From contig OX578283.1 of NCBI GenBank assembly GCA_951217055.1, positions 65,765,228 through 65,829,227 of the forward strand: a DNA stretch of 64,000 bases. Direction: 5' to 3'. How positions within the stretch are numbered: position 1 is the first letter of the stretch; each line of letters opens with the position of its first letter. This document shows positions 47,401 to 51,599 of the stretch, one piece after another. The notes below the pieces were generated by a model, which did no database searches, was not told where the DNA came from, and saw only the letters and a list, made by a program, of their open reading frames with translations. The stretch is from Gerris lacustris (taxonomy: Eukaryota > Arthropoda > Insecta > Hemiptera > Gerridae). A program made the translations under genes and the position numbers.

Positions 47401-48169
47401 AAGTGGAGTAATTGCTCTGCTATCCTTGAAGTGGACTAATTGCTCTGCCATTCTATAAGTGGACTAATTGCTCTGCTATACTATAAGTAGACCAATTGCT
47501 CTGCTATACTATAAGTAGACCCATTGCTCTGCTATACTATAAGTAGACCCATTGCTCTGCTATCCTTTTAGTGGACTAATTGCTCCCCGCTATCCTATAA
47601 GCGGACTAATTGCTCTGCTAGGTATCCTTTAAGTGGAATAATTGACTAATTTATTTTACAGAAACTTTTAAAATATTTTAAGAGTAATGAATCGGTATGA
47701 AGGAGGTTTATTGAAGCTGGACAAAAGCACCTAAAATGAAATGTAGTTCTGGTCTTCTCTTCACAAAGTGTTATTGGTTAAATTTAATAATGAGCCTTGC
47801 AGATTTAGACAGCAGTGTCTCAGAACTCTATTAATTGTAGGATACAAACTGTTTATTTAGAAATGGTCTTAATCTCGTCTACATGGTAGCAATTTCAGAT
47901 TATATTATTCTGCATAAAGATACGTCCTATGTTAATTCTAATGTCTCTTTTAGTCTCTTCTGGGACTCTCAAAAAATTTAAACTTTGGATTGAGAGAGAT
48001 TCATATAATATGAAGTTTATATATTTTTATTTAAACTAATACTTGTATTTATTTATGCCTTATTAATTTCAGGGTTAGAAATAAAATTGAAGTTTTAGAT
48101 AAGACAGTCGATCAGTTATTTAAGAAAATAAAAATAATTTCAAATCAAATTGTTAGCGAGGATGTTTGA
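7779..48169 (+). CDS. Pkd2: Polycystin-2-like cation channel, complete gene (16 coding exons; span includes introns)
   Basis: Joined exons: 7779-7885, 9461-10041, 10928-11077, 12170-12283, 13011-13141, 14918-15043, 17828-17952, 19814-20032, 23649-23877, 24769-25011, 26809-26898, 27435-27587, 35355-35632, 41172-41284, 45180-45225, 48073-48169. All junctions keep phase and give 2802 nt, 933 residues; human polycystin-2 has 968. Order: charged N-terminal cytoplasmic region (1-290), S1 (about 300-317), extracellular TOP/polycystin domain (about 320-520), S2-S5 (about 535-705), pore and S6 (about 706-770), basic linker, C-terminal coiled coil (about 900-933). Recognisable landmarks are [50 protein letters not shown] and [14 protein letters not shown]. 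Polycystin-2 proteins form tetrameric cation channels in cilia and ER. The pore here is LGY rather than LGD, so conductance may differ. Introns total about 37 kb; intron 12 contains the CRY2 gene. Confidence 0.9.
8160..8400. mobile_element. hAT-like GC-rich inverted-repeat element, copy 1
   Basis: Left end CAGTGGCATAGCTAGGGC and right end GGCCCATAGTTACGCCATTG are imperfect inverted repeats. Internal GGGGGCCCCTCACCAAAC-type sequence recurs at 30679-30868. CAGTGGCGTA... ends are typical of non-autonomous insect hAT elements. Confidence 0.6.
8600..8941. mobile_element. 342-bp MITE (GGCACTTTTTTACTTTAGCA family), copy 1
   Basis: Inverted termini GGCACTTTTTTTACTTTAGC and GCTAAAGTAAAAAAGTACC. The interior has repeated CCTTTGTC(T/C)(T/A)AA blocks. 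A second copy in opposite orientation lies at 27628-27960. The internal blocks are shared with the elements at 41431 and 60961, so these are subfamilies. Confidence 0.85.
9000..9225. repeat. Inverted-repeat element (GAGTTGTGACTTTTGA family), copy 1
   Basis: Ends GAGTTGTGACTTTTGA and TCAAAAGTCACAACATGC; interior includes AGATTGGCCAACCTAAATGA and TTCTAGAATTCAAAATCCTG. A second copy, in opposite orientation, lies at 28005-28250 next to the second copy of the 342-bp MITE. Confidence 0.8.
9461..10041 (+). CDS. Pkd2: Polycystin-2-like, exon 2
   Basis: Acceptor tttttctag; 581 nt open throughout; GTAATT donor after ATATTTGTG, phase 1. It encodes a hydrophilic, Glu/Lys/Ser-rich stretch (for example [16 protein letters not shown]), the cytoplasmic N-terminal region preceding S1. 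The open frame begins at the acceptor, well before the internal TTG and ATG codons, so no start within it is needed. Confidence 0.85.
10253..10850. mobile_element. piggyBac-like terminal fragment and GC-rich internal repeats
   Basis: TTAACCCTGGAATGCTAATG resembles the TTAACCCTAGAATACTAAC end at 18054. Paired CGAATCGACGA / TCGTCGATTC motifs lie at about 10270, 10440 and 10815, and imperfect GGGCCTAGGG repeats at 10508-10650 explain the 63-residue frame there. I see no right-hand TTAA end, so the limits are uncertain. Confidence 0.4.
10928..11077 (+). CDS. Pkd2: Polycystin-2-like, exon 3
   Basis: Acceptor tatttgtag, donor GTCAAT, phases 1 to 1, 150 nt. Encodes [20 protein letters not shown] and further polar residues ahead of S1. 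No recognisable motif; accepted because both splice phases fit. Confidence 0.75.
12170..12283 (+). CDS. Pkd2: Polycystin-2-like, exon 4 (S1)
   Basis: Phase 1 to 1, acceptor cttgttgcag, donor GTATAT. Encodes the pre-S1 helix and the first membrane segment, [16 protein letters not shown], placed as in other polycystins (RE-L-x-x-YLLFL). Confidence 0.85.
12310..12850 (-). pseudogene. 5'-truncated LINE, C-terminal reverse-transcriptase ORF end
   Basis: The minus-strand frame 12818-12486 contains [20 protein letters not shown], then FNKL and [11 protein letters not shown]. The pattern LP-x-HR ... S-x-x-x-x-G-x-x-x-FN-x-L(P) ... FK-x-x-LK-x-x-L is common at the C-terminus of insect jockey/CR1-type LINE polyproteins. 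It is followed on the minus strand by an A-rich tail and (AAAT)n at about 12325-12345, as in a 5'-truncated retroinsertion. It sits in polycystin intron 4 in antisense orientation. Confidence 0.65.
13011..13141 (+). CDS. Pkd2: Polycystin-2-like, exon 5 (start of TOP domain)
   Basis: Acceptor ttcatcgtcag, donor GTAGGT, phase 1 to 0. Encodes [20 protein letters not shown], then an acidic/polar loop and IADQW. This corresponds to the polycystin stretch LFLDTP ... S-x-x-DFW at the start of the extracellular domain. Confidence 0.85.
13384..13720 (+). pseudogene. Jockey-type LINE fragment
   Basis: Encodes [20 protein letters not shown], then GCTKRSN and TIQSKTLR. This is the thumb/C-terminal signature of jockey-clade reverse transcriptases (KP-x-W-x-YG-x-x-LWG-x-(A/T)). 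Matching peptide continues past 13590 in other frames, so the copy is frame-shifted and dead. Confidence 0.75.
13800..14266. mobile_element. pogo/Tigger-like MITE
   Basis: Ends TACAGTAGAGCGTCGATTAT and AATCGACGCTCTACTGTA are inverted repeats that begin with TA; subterminal TTATCCGAA motifs occur on both sides. The interior holds an A-run, a (TA)16 tract and a T-run. CAGTAGAG...TTATCCGAA is typical of non-autonomous Tigger elements. Confidence 0.85.
14049..14102. repeat. (TA)16 followed by T22
   Basis: Simple sequence inside the Tigger-like MITE. Confidence 0.95.
14440..14880 (-). repeat. tRNA-like dispersed repeat, copy 2
   Basis: On the minus strand the segment 14590-14525 reads like a decayed tRNA: an A-box-like TGCAATGGTTAGCACTTATG, then a B-box-like TGGATCGAGACTC. 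The flanks match the family also found at 29345-29760 and 37755-38475, and the right end is the CACTTCTAATGCATGAGAG module seen at 6630. Confidence 0.55.
14918..15043 (+). CDS. Pkd2: Polycystin-2-like, exon 6 (TOP domain)
   Basis: Acceptor acttgcag, donor GTCAAC, phase 0 to 0. Encodes [11 protein letters not shown] and [12 protein letters not shown]. The (L/I)GVPR(L/I)(R/Q)Q motif is one of the most conserved polycystin-2 signatures. Confidence 0.92.
15225..16730. repeat. Dispersed repeat with TATCAAATGAAAG motifs, several tandem pieces
   Basis: GGGTTTTGTAGATACTTC and CCGAGGGTGATGTGTCC begin a module that also appears at 16115, 29948 and 49878. GTCAAATGAAAGCT(G/A)CTGAAGAG-type motifs occur at about 15470, 15757, 16330, 50120 and 50425. 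At 16000-16020, CTCCCGGGGGATCGAACCCG is the complement of a tRNA-like B-box. No coding frame. Confidence 0.6.
16750..17365 (+). repeat. Dispersed repeat shared with 63230-63612
   Basis: From TTATTAGTTCGCTTTCTTG through CTAGACATTTGAAACTTTTA to AGTTAGTTCGGAAAAAAT, the sequence is repeated in the same orientation at 63235-63550. The last 50 bp match 63558-63612. Relative to that copy, this one carries about 230 extra bases at about 17075-17305. Confidence 0.75.
17828..17952 (+). CDS. Pkd2: Polycystin-2-like, exon 7 (TOP domain)
   Basis: Acceptor gaagcag; encodes [20 protein letters not shown] then [21 protein letters not shown]. Matches the family's C-x-(I/V)P-x-(D/E)L ... C-x-x-x-Y-(S/D) ... 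D-x-x-PFG block. I place the donor at GTCTGT after GG because only this gives Gly-Trp-Val-Tyr on joining to exon 8, as in the family (NG-x-x-W-x-Y). Confidence 0.85.
18054..19342. mobile_element. piggyBac-like non-autonomous element with nested insertion
   Basis: Left edge TTAACCCTAGAATACTAAC and right edge AGTATTCTAGGGTTAA are inverted repeats, each with the TTAA target and CCCTAGA start typical of piggyBac. There is no transposase frame. The interior is interrupted by a separate TA-flanked MITE (18405-19266). Related subterminal sequence occurs at 55090-55165 and 55991-56062. Confidence 0.8.
18405..19266. mobile_element. 862-bp TIR element nested in the piggyBac-like element
   Basis: Ends TAAGGCCACCCTACACGATC and TCGTGTAGGGTGGCCTTTA are inverted repeats continuing for about 40 bp. 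GATTGTCAATCTGATTGA-type repeats recur many times near both ends. No coding capacity. Confidence 0.85.
19814..20032 (+). CDS. Pkd2: Polycystin-2-like, exon 8 (TOP domain)
   Basis: Acceptor cttgtttag, donor GTAAGA, phase 2 to 2. Encodes [20 protein letters not shown], then [20 protein letters not shown]. The W-(I/L)DR-x-TR-x-x-FIDF-(S/T)-x-Y block closes the extracellular TOP domain in polycystins. Confidence 0.93.
20299..20842. repeat. 75-bp minisatellite with a 30-bp palindrome per unit
   Basis: About seven and a half units of about 75 bp (CACCTGCTGGATGCATCTTC ... GGTTCCTCTGTAGGTTCTGA). Each contains the palindrome CAGGGTAGAACAACATGTTG and its complement. Because 75 is a multiple of three, the minus strand is open for 103 codons (20779-20468), giving a repeated [20 protein letters not shown] peptide. 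I consider this frame a by-product. Confidence 0.92.
21355..21955. mobile_element. Tigger-like MITE (AACCGGCC termini)
   Basis: Left TACAGTGTATTAACCGGCC and right GGCCGGTTAAGAGGGGTTAC followed by ACTGTA form imperfect inverted termini beginning with TA. Inner CCGGTTGATCCG motifs recur on both sides. Confidence 0.7.
22235..23365. mobile_element. piggyBac-like element bounded by TTAA
   Basis: TTAACCCTTTCAGTACTG and CAGTGCCGAAAGGGTTAA are inverted termini with TTAA at both edges. Near the right end, AGACGT(C/T)TA palindromic motifs repeat three times (23250-23350). No transposase frame; the interior is low-complexity A/T. Confidence 0.75.
23649..23877 (+). CDS. Pkd2: Polycystin-2-like, exon 9 (S2, start of S3)
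   Basis: Acceptor tttttcag, donor GTAATT, phase 2 to 0. Encodes [40 protein letters not shown] (S2), then the intracellular loop and [11 protein letters not shown] (start of S3). The SGG-(V/I)-(I/L)PS motif is a polycystin hallmark. Confidence 0.93.
24075..24584 (-). repeat. Dispersed family CTTTCTCATATAAAGAG, copy 1
   Basis: The reverse complement runs from CTCATATAAAGAGAAAGTAT to the end GAGTTGTATCAGACCGAT. Same family as 34020-34635, 40498-41013 and 62987-63217, here inverted. It includes the decayed B-box at about 24230 (CAATTGAACCCGGCC, complement of GGCCGGGTTCAATTG). Confidence 0.8.
24769..25011 (+). CDS. Pkd2: Polycystin-2-like, exon 10 (S3-S4)
   Basis: Acceptor ttgtttcag, donor GTGAGT, phase 0. 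Encodes the rest of S3, [20 protein letters not shown], then S4 ([18 protein letters not shown]). Lys and Arg are kept at the S4 positions where polycystins carry Lys/Lys. Confidence 0.92.
25364..25420. repeat. (TTA)n microsatellite
   Basis: About 19 trinucleotides of TTA/TAT with one interruption; explains the Tyr- and Ile-rich frames here. Confidence 0.95.
25564..26296. mobile_element. pogo-like terminus with an internal foldback
   Basis: ACAGTAGGGCCCCATTTATC starts like a Tigger/pogo end. GGCGAATTTAGGAAAAACTT at 25741 and its complement AGGTTTTCCTAAATTGCC at 25928 form a hairpin (about 25722-25964). The right limit is uncertain; TCACCCTGTATA at 26283-26294 resembles another element's end. 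Confidence 0.45.
26413..26455. repeat. Poly-T tract
   Basis: About 43 consecutive T. Explains the poly-Phe frame. Confidence 0.95.
26809..26898 (+). CDS. Pkd2: Polycystin-2-like, exon 11 (S5)
   Basis: Acceptor aatttcag, donor GTAATA, phase 0, 90 nt. Encodes [20 protein letters not shown] then [10 protein letters not shown]. This is S5, with the family's (V/L)FG-(T/S)Q end before the pore. Confidence 0.9.
27435..27587 (+). CDS. Pkd2: Polycystin-2-like, exon 12 (pore helix, filter, first part of S6)
   Basis: Acceptor attttcag, donor GTGAGT, phase 0. Encodes [20 protein letters not shown] (pore helix and filter) and [18 protein letters not shown] (S6 start). The selectivity-filter Asp of typical polycystins (LGD) is Tyr here (residue about 726). 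Confidence 0.9.
27628..27960. mobile_element. 342-bp MITE family, copy 2 (inverted)
   Basis: Reverse-complement copy of 8600-8941, with termini GGTACTTCTTTACTTTAG and GCTAAAGTAAAAAAGTGCC. Begins 40 bp after polycystin exon 12. Confidence 0.85.
28005..28250. repeat. GAGTTGTGACTTTTGA family, copy 2 (inverted)
   Basis: Reverse-complement copy of 9000-9225, including ATTTAGGTTGGCCAATCTGA and CAGGATTTTGAATTCTAGAA. Confidence 0.8.
28524..29210. mobile_element. Non-autonomous hAT element with perfect 8-bp target duplication
   Basis: The element is 28532-29202, with ends CAGTGCTCGATTTCTAG and TCAAATCGAGCACTG. The 8 bp TATATTTG lies on both sides (28524-28531 and 29203-29210), the hallmark of hAT insertion. 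An internally deleted relative is at 41908-42400 and a diverged one at 37242-37663. Confidence 0.92.
29345..29770 (-). repeat. tRNA-like dispersed repeat family, copy 3
   Basis: Contains the complement of the module CTAATGCGTGAGAGCCTCAC and the segment GAGTCTCGAATCCCTAACTT. It matches 37755-38475 in inverted arrangement. ORFs here are repeat-borne. Confidence 0.65.
30036..30062. repeat. Short perfect hairpin
   Basis: AAGCTGACGCAGAGTGCGTC followed by AGCTT: 12-bp arms around a 3-base loop, at the end of a dispersed repeat that begins near 29948. Confidence 0.6.
30439..30530. repeat. Cluster of G-runs
   Basis: Three runs of 9 to 17 G within 90 bases. Potential G-quadruplex on the plus strand. 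They generate the poly-Gly and poly-Pro frames around 30460-30850. Confidence 0.85.
30679..30868. mobile_element. hAT-like GC-rich inverted-repeat element, copy 2
   Basis: CAGTGGCGTAACTATGCGCC at the left and AGCCACTGCCACTG at the right. The interior is related to 8160-8400 (GCTCATCAATTTTG, GGGGCCCCC). Confidence 0.65.
31021..32102 (+). promoter_or_regulatory. 5' flank and probable 5' UTR of CRY2
   Basis: AT-rich, free of recognisable transposon ends, directly upstream of the CRY2 start. No canonical CACGTG E-box is present in this interval by eye; CATATG occurs at 31241-31246. A short upstream ORF (ATG at 32067, six codons, TAA at 32085-32087) is in frame with the CRY2 ATG, so the stop blocks any N-terminal extension. 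Confidence 0.35.
32103..33707 (+). CDS. cry2: Vertebrate-type cryptochrome 2 (CRY2), single-exon, intact
   Basis: 534-residue open frame with no introns. The N-terminal photolyase-like alpha/beta domain (about 4-165) begins [15 protein letters not shown]. The FAD-binding helical domain (about 215-490) includes [12 protein letters not shown] (251-262), [15 protein letters not shown] (286-300), [20 protein letters not shown] (351-370), [20 protein letters not shown] (387-406) and [10 protein letters not shown]. Trp320, Trp374 and Trp397 match the Trp triad, and Asn393 the FAD-facing position that is Cys in light-sensing Drosophila CRY1; this marks the light-insensitive repressor class. The CC helix (about 452-496) and a short tail follow. 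In non-fly insects CRY2 is thought to repress CLOCK:CYCLE transcription in the nucleus. It lies inside polycystin intron 12 on the same strand. Base composition is clearly GC-richer than its surroundings. Insect cry2 genes that I know of are split by introns, so this is probably a retrocopy or a gene that has lost them. Confidence 0.97.
   Translation: MGEKHCVHWFRKGLRLHDNPSLLEGLNGAKTFRCIFILDPWFAAGSNVGINKWRFLLQCLEDLDRSLRKLNSRLFVIRGQPADILPKLFKEWGTTCLTFEEDPEPYGRVRDQSIAAACRELNITVSCFPSHTLYKLELIIEKNGGKPPLTYHQFQTVISNMDPPAQPGPSVTSETVKGASTPLSEDHDEKYGVPSLEELGFDTEGLVPAVWLGGESEALSRLERHLERKAWVASFGKPKMTPQSLLPSQTGLSPYLRFGCLSTRKFYYELNELYRKIKKAVPPLSLHGQLLWREFFYCAATKNPNFDRMAGNPICVQVPWDKNPEALAKWASGQTGFPWIDAIMTQLREEGWIHHLARHAVACFLTRGDLWISWEEGVKVFEELLLDADWSVNAGMWMWLSCSSFFQQFFHCYCPVRFGRKADPNGDYVRKYLPILKNIPTKYIHEPWSCPETVQRAAKCIIGVDYPLPMLNHSVVSRNNIERMKLVYNQLAKYKQQEITNIPMSPTTNLKQEQNYELENSILGITDNYQQANL
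33976..33981 (+). promoter_or_regulatory. Candidate CRY2 polyadenylation signal
   Basis: First clean AATAAA after the CRY2 stop, about 270 nt downstream, just before a dispersed repeat starts at 34020. An A11 run at 33901-33911 lies closer and could instead be a remnant retrocopy tail. Confidence 0.45.
34020..34635 (+). repeat. Dispersed family CTTTCTCATATAAAGAG, copy 2 (longest)
   Basis: Starts TACTTTCTCATATAAAGAGA and ends GAGTTGTCTCGGACCGAT. Carries a clean B-box-like GGGTTCGATTCCCC at 34467-34480. The minus-strand 69-residue frame is repeat-borne. Flanks the CRY2 gene on its 3' side. Confidence 0.85.
35355..35632 (+). CDS. Pkd2: Polycystin-2-like, exon 13 (end of S6, cytoplasmic linker)
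   Basis: Acceptor ttttacag, donor GTGAGT, phase 0 to 2. Opens [15 protein letters not shown], in the place of the family's N-(M/L)F-(L/I)AI(I/V)-(N/D)-(D/E)-(T/S)Y S6 end. It continues into a Lys/Asn/Gln-rich stretch ([20 protein letters not shown]). I see no EF-hand loop here, although vertebrate polycystin-2 has one in this region. Confidence 0.85.
36305..36509. repeat. Near-perfect 205-bp palindrome containing a tRNA-like T-arm
   Basis: Arms of about 95 bp (36305-36402 and 36412-36509) are nearly complementary. Each carries ACAAAGGGAGATAGACAGAG or its complement, and the right arm has GTGGTTCGAGTCCCGGCG, a tRNA T-arm/B-box consensus. The loop is about 10 bases. No full tRNA cloverleaf is present. 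Confidence 0.85.
37242..37663. mobile_element. Non-autonomous hAT element
   Basis: Ends CAGTGCTTAATTTGTAAAAT and TGAAATTAAGCACTG. Flanking 8-mers TATTAACT and TGTTAACT match at 7 of 8. Shares GAACGCCGTTCC with the 28532 element. Confidence 0.8.
37755..38475 (-). repeat. tRNA-derived SINE-like dispersed repeat, copy 4 (with internal duplication)
   Basis: On the minus strand, 38026-37968 reads TGGGGTAATGGATAGCATGT then TGGCTTCATG and GGTCGATGGTTCGCAACGC, matching a tRNA's A-box, anticodon-arm length and B-box. A block of about 100 bp (GGAATAAATGTGGTTGCCTT with flanks) occurs twice, at about 38220 and 38344. Related pieces lie at 14440, 29345 and 60870. Confidence 0.6.
38973..39072 (+). other. 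Possible alternative exon in polycystin intron 13
   Basis: Between an attttgtcag acceptor and GTAAAT donor, 100 nt are open in the frame of exon 13 (phase 2 entry). They encode [20 protein letters not shown] and [13 protein letters not shown], a possible membrane segment. It leaves in phase 0, incompatible with exon 14, so including it would shift the frame. It may be an alternative last exon (stop 11 codons further), a relic, or chance. I do not recognise the peptide. Confidence 0.25.
39590..40140. other. Unclassified GC-richer segment with ATGATG repeats
   Basis: Contains CCGACGGTACGCGAAAACGC and a run of GATGATGATG-type repeats (39830-39960). It has no open frame and no inverted ends that I can see. 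Probably an old transposon or its untranslated region. Confidence 0.3.
40498..41013 (+). repeat. Dispersed family CTTTCTCATATAAAGAG, copy 3
   Basis: Begins TTTACTTTCTCATATAAAGA and ends GAGTTATCTCAGACCGAT. The B-box-like motif is degraded (GATTTGATTCCCGCC). Confidence 0.85.
41172..41284 (+). CDS. Pkd2: Polycystin-2-like, exon 14
   Basis: Acceptor aaatttag, donor GTTTGA, phase 2 to 1. Encodes [20 protein letters not shown] and [14 protein letters not shown], a charged helical stretch. Joins in frame directly to exon 13 (AA + G = Lys). Confidence 0.8.
41431..41663. mobile_element. MITE (GATTGTTACTCCC family), copy 2
   Basis: GGTTACTTCTTTAGATTGTT at the left and AAATCTAAAGAAGTGCC at the right are inverted; a further internal inverted pair (AGTAACAGTCTAAAGAAG against CTTCTTTAGATAGTTACT) lies near 41570-41620. 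Begins about 150 bp after exon 14. Confidence 0.85.
41908..42400. mobile_element. Internally deleted copy of the 28532 hAT element
   Basis: Same orientation as 28532-29202, with ends CAGTGCTCGATTTCTAG and CTCAACTCGAGCCCTG. It lacks about 150 bp after the left end. Confidence 0.85.
42995..43670. repeat. Dispersed repeat with inverted GTCCGTAGGCAA ends
   Basis: AGGGTCCGTAGGCAAAACC at the left and GGTTGCCTACGGACCT at the right are inverted. The interior has TGTCTGTCCGTCC and TATCATATGAAAG motifs. Two short frames here are not genes. Confidence 0.6.
44266..45022 (-). mobile_element. hAT element with transposase remnant and 8-bp target duplication
   Basis: The element is 44274-45014, with ends CAGGGGTTCCCAAAGTTT and AGTGGGG... 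read as CACTTTGGGAACCAATG. CTGTAGTT flanks it at 44266-44273 and 45015-45022. The minus strand carries hAT transposase C-terminal pieces in two frames: [19 protein letters not shown] and [21 protein letters not shown] frameshift separates them and the 5' two-thirds are absent, so it is inactive. Confidence 0.92.
44484..44878 (-). pseudogene. hAT transposase C-terminus (ZBED5/GTF2IRD2-like), frameshifted
   Basis: Reading from 44878 down: [20 protein letters not shown], then after a frame change [20 protein letters not shown] and [20 protein letters not shown]. This is the dimerisation region of ZBED-type hAT transposases (FW-x-x-x-x-x-YP-x-(I/L) ... F-x-(S/T)TYLCE-x-xFS). At least one frameshift and a 5' truncation. 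Confidence 0.85.
45180..45225 (+). CDS. Pkd2: Polycystin-2-like, exon 15
   Basis: 46-nt micro-exon between ttttttccag and GTAAGT, phase 1 to 2, encoding [14 protein letters not shown]. It is needed to keep frame between exons 14 and 16. Confidence 0.75.
45378..47650. repeat. 28-bp minisatellite, about 80 units, with higher-order repeats
   Basis: Unit types CTCTGCTATCCTTTAAGTGG+ACTAATTG (A) and CTCTGTCATTCTATAGGTGG+ACAAGTTG (B), 28 bp each. From 45431 to about 46550 the units are ordered in a 13-unit, 364-bp period (variant B units with CTATTGG start at 45431, 45795 and 46159, then 46551 with one extra unit). From about 46720 a second subarray with CTATAAGTAGACC units repeats with 7-8 unit periods. 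It fills most of polycystin intron 15. Confidence 0.96.
48073..48169 (+). CDS. Pkd2: Polycystin-2-like, exon 16 with stop (coiled coil)
   Basis: Acceptor ttaatttcag; encodes [20 protein letters not shown] then [11 protein letters not shown] and TGA. The heptad-like V-x-x-L-D-x-x-V-x-x-(L/I)-x-x-K(I/V) pattern matches the C-terminal coiled coil through which polycystin-2 oligomerises. A candidate AATAAA lies at 48716-48721. Confidence 0.85.
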
Positions 48170-48786
48170 TCTGTTGTTGCTTCTGTACGTTTATTGTTAA
48201 TATATGATTATAATTGTGTTCATTTCAATTATTTATAAATATTATTATTTAATCTAAGAGTGATTTAGGAGAGTTATAGTATTTTTATCATTATGGACTG
48301 AATAATTATAGTTAGTCAGCCGAGGCTAGTATAAAATTCCTACAGGGATTTTGATCCCTGCTTCATTGTTGTCACTAGTAAGGGGTGTAATTCTCAATAA
48401 TTGAAGTTAGTTTCTTTTAGTTAAAAAAAAATGTATGGATTGCAAGTTTAAATTTGTGTCAACAACAGAGTAAAAGTTGACCTAATCAAGCCTGGATTCA
48501 TTTTATTAAGATGTTAGCGGTAATTATTGATCATTGATGCCAATTTTTTTTATAATTAGCATTTGTTAATTTTATTGGCACTCTTTTAGTTATTATGTTT
48601 GTATCCCACATAAACATGTAAGAGGGAATCCCCGTTTTAAATGTTAATATCAATTTGACTATTGCTCCATGAACAATAATCATTTACTAGCAAGTTTTAA
48701 ATGGGTATGAAAAATAATAAAACATAAGAAATGTTCAACCTTATTTTATTCAATTGATATTTTTTCGTAATTTTGTTGTATTTCAG

Positions 48787-48807
48787 GAGGGGGGGGGGGG
48801 GGGGGGG
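48787..48807. repeat. Poly-G tract
   Basis: About 21 G in a row beside the inverted copy of the 6684 element. Confidence 0.9.
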
Positions 48808-48809
48808 TC

Positions 48810-48972
48810 CCCCAATGGATGCACCCCTGAGATCTCTCCTAATTTGTTATTCATCTATCTTTCTTTGTAAAAACATTGACTTCTTGGTGGGCAAGTATTT
48901 TGAGGCGCCCCTCAGGCCCTAGCGCCCTAGAGGGTCGCCTAGTTCGCCCATACGGTCGCGCCGGCCCTGATA
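48810..48972. mobile_element. hAT-like GC-rich repeat, inverted copy of 6684-6850
   Basis: GAGATCTCTCCTAATTTG ... CTAGAGGGTCGCCTAGTTCG ... GCGCCGGCCCTG is the reverse complement of the 6684 copy, with the CAGGG-type end at 48970. The poly-G runs beside it. Confidence 0.7.
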
Positions 48973-49877
48973 TGTATACAAAAAATGTAGTACAATCACA
49001 TTTAAACATTCCCTATACACTGACCAACACAACGCATACACTTTTGAATTTGAAATGGATGATCATGCAAAATGAATAAGAGACCAATAGATTTCATACT
49101 CTCTTTGTGTATGAATTTAGATTTCATCTGAAGAGTTGAGATGGTTAGGTTAAGGTGTGATAGAGACCTTGGGAGTTTGGCAGCGATATGCGAAATTTTG
49201 ATAGAGGCTATGTAATGGATTGGAATGGTCATTTCGTTCCCAACTAGTACAGACAGAAGTGACTATTGTAACTAGAGGAGCCATGACACGCCAAAGCGTA
49301 GATGTGGGGCCTAGTACCTATCAGACTGACATAAGAGGTTTTCTTTCGATTTTAAGTTATATCGATTGTTGTTGGCTACCTCTACCTCATCAAATTTATC
49401 TATCCATTTGCACCAGAAACGGCCGGAAAAGGGGTAAAATTTAAATAATATTTTCAGTTTTGATTCAAATACGGACAACTCGACGAAGTTTTTTTTTTTT
49501 TTTTTTTTTTTTTTTTCCAAAAGTGGACATAACCTACAACAGCCAATCAGGAGGCTGCATTCTGCATTCTAGCTAAATCATTTCCATGAGCTAAAAATGT
49601 AGAGTGCAATTTGGATTCAAAACCTGACAACTTGACATTCAAAATGGCGTCACTTTGGTTCAAAAACCTGCATTTTGTTTCAAATGTGGTCAACTCGACT
49701 TTTTAACAAAATATTGCGTGTAAAATATGTAATTAGTTCAAATTTGTACATCTAACTAGTCTATTAAGGAGGAGCACAGAATTGGAGAAGAGAAACATCT
49801 CTTGGACCAGTAGAATTTGAGCTACAGTTTTTTGGCGCCCCTTTAAAATTTTGAAAAGTGATTACGTCCGTTTTTAG

Positions 49878-50580
49878 GGCTTCGTTGGTAAATCCAAAAA
49901 AAGAAACCCTTATAGTTTCGTTCATGTGTCTCTCTGTCGCTCTGTCCGGTTCCAATAACTTTCATATAAAAAGAGATAAAAACACGAAACTTTCCAATAT
50001 TAAAGATCGTATTGACGCGTACACAGGAAGAATATAGCGTATCAAAATTATCAGCTGTTCAAATCCAAAATGGCGGATAACTCACGTCAAGCGAAACATT
50101 TTTTTTTTTAAATTTTGAGTGGGGTATCAAATGAAAGGTATTGAAGAGTAGATTACAAAAATACACACACACACACAAAACACTTGTGGAAAGCGTTTAA
50201 TTTTCCACGCCATTTTGTCAAAAAAACATCAACATTTTGCGTGTCCCCCCCGTCCCCCCCTAAAACTATATTTCCACTGTTTCTAAAAATATGCAAAATG
50301 TGCGGTCTGCTGGGCTATAGAAAAAATAAGAATAGCAATTTGATCTGATTAACTGAAACTCCAAGATGGCGGCTAATCCTGTCACGTAAAAAGAAATTTT
50401 TTTTTTTTATCATTTTGAGTGGGGTAATAAATGAAAGATATTGAAGGGTAGATTAAAAAAATATGTAACACTTGTGGAACAGGTTTAATTTTTCATGCCA
50501 TTTTCTCAAAAAACATAAAAAATTCCCCTCTCCCCTTATACTAATTTTATGTTCACAGTACCAACGAAACCCTTATTACG
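49878..50580. repeat. Dispersed repeat with TATCAAATGAAAG motifs, copies
   Basis: AGGGCTTCGTTGGTAAATCC opens and ACCAACGAAACCCTTATTAC near 50560 is its inverted counterpart. Internally two CAAAATGGCGG ... TTTTGAGTGGGGTA modules are arranged in tandem (about 50060 and 50360). Same superfamily as 15225-16730. Confidence 0.6.
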
Positions 50581-51599
50581 TGAGACTTCACGCCTAACCA
50601 ATTTATTTATACTAAGCTTCTCATACAAACTACAACCGGTTCTCGGTATTACATAAGAAAGAACGGAATAACAAACGATAAATAATTTAATTTTCTATGC
50701 CATTTGCAGGCTTTATTACAAGCTAGATGATGAAAACACTAAAAATAATAAGCTTTTTTTAATCTATCTGTAATTTTTATCATTTTCTAAAAAAATATAA
50801 AGGGTATTTCAATTTTTTTTACATAAATTAACAAAATATTATATAATCTCTAAGAAAGGTATTTATTCATTGTGCTGAGAATTATTTAATGAATCATTGA
50901 TATAATCGAGCAGTGTCCCCACGGCGACAACACACTTAGCAGCAAATGGAGGAAATAATTTATAAAGTTTTGAAACATTGTGAAAACACTCTTAAGGGGT
51001 GTAGTAGTAAGAAACAGTAAAGTTCCCCCCCTCTTGGATGGGCCCGTCCCCCCCCCTCCTCCCTCCTTAAAGTCCAAAATTTACTTTTTATCACTTTTTA
51101 CGCAAAACGTTTTATTTTTTAAAGAGAAGTGTTATTACCAAAAATATTTTTCACATAATTCTGCACAAATAAGGTCCTATGCATGTTCGAAGTGAGACAT
51201 ACCGTTTTCGAGATATTGTAGTTAGAAAAAGATAAAAAAATCCATTACCTACCGTATTTTTGCGAACCAACATCCGATTTTAATGAAATTTGAATGGTAG
51301 GTCATAATTTGCCCACTGTTGATCCCATATAAGTTTCAACCTTCTGTGCCCATTATTTTATCTTACATAATGCGCACAAACATACATTTATTTACACCTA
51401 TATCTTCATAAGTACTCAGCTGATTATTATAAAATTTGGATGGTTTGTCGAAAGTAACCTGCAGATAGCCCCAAATTAATTTCAACCGACTTCGCTTTTT
51501 ACATTTGCTAAATTGGATCCCTCTCTGTATGTCATTCGATCAATTTTTTGTCAGTCAATGATGAATTAAAGTATCAATGCAGTAAAGTGGACTCTACTC

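Noticed and set aside
45378..47650. 28-bp repeats resembling a CRISPR array
   Set aside because: Units are contiguous variants of one another; no spacers and no cas genes.
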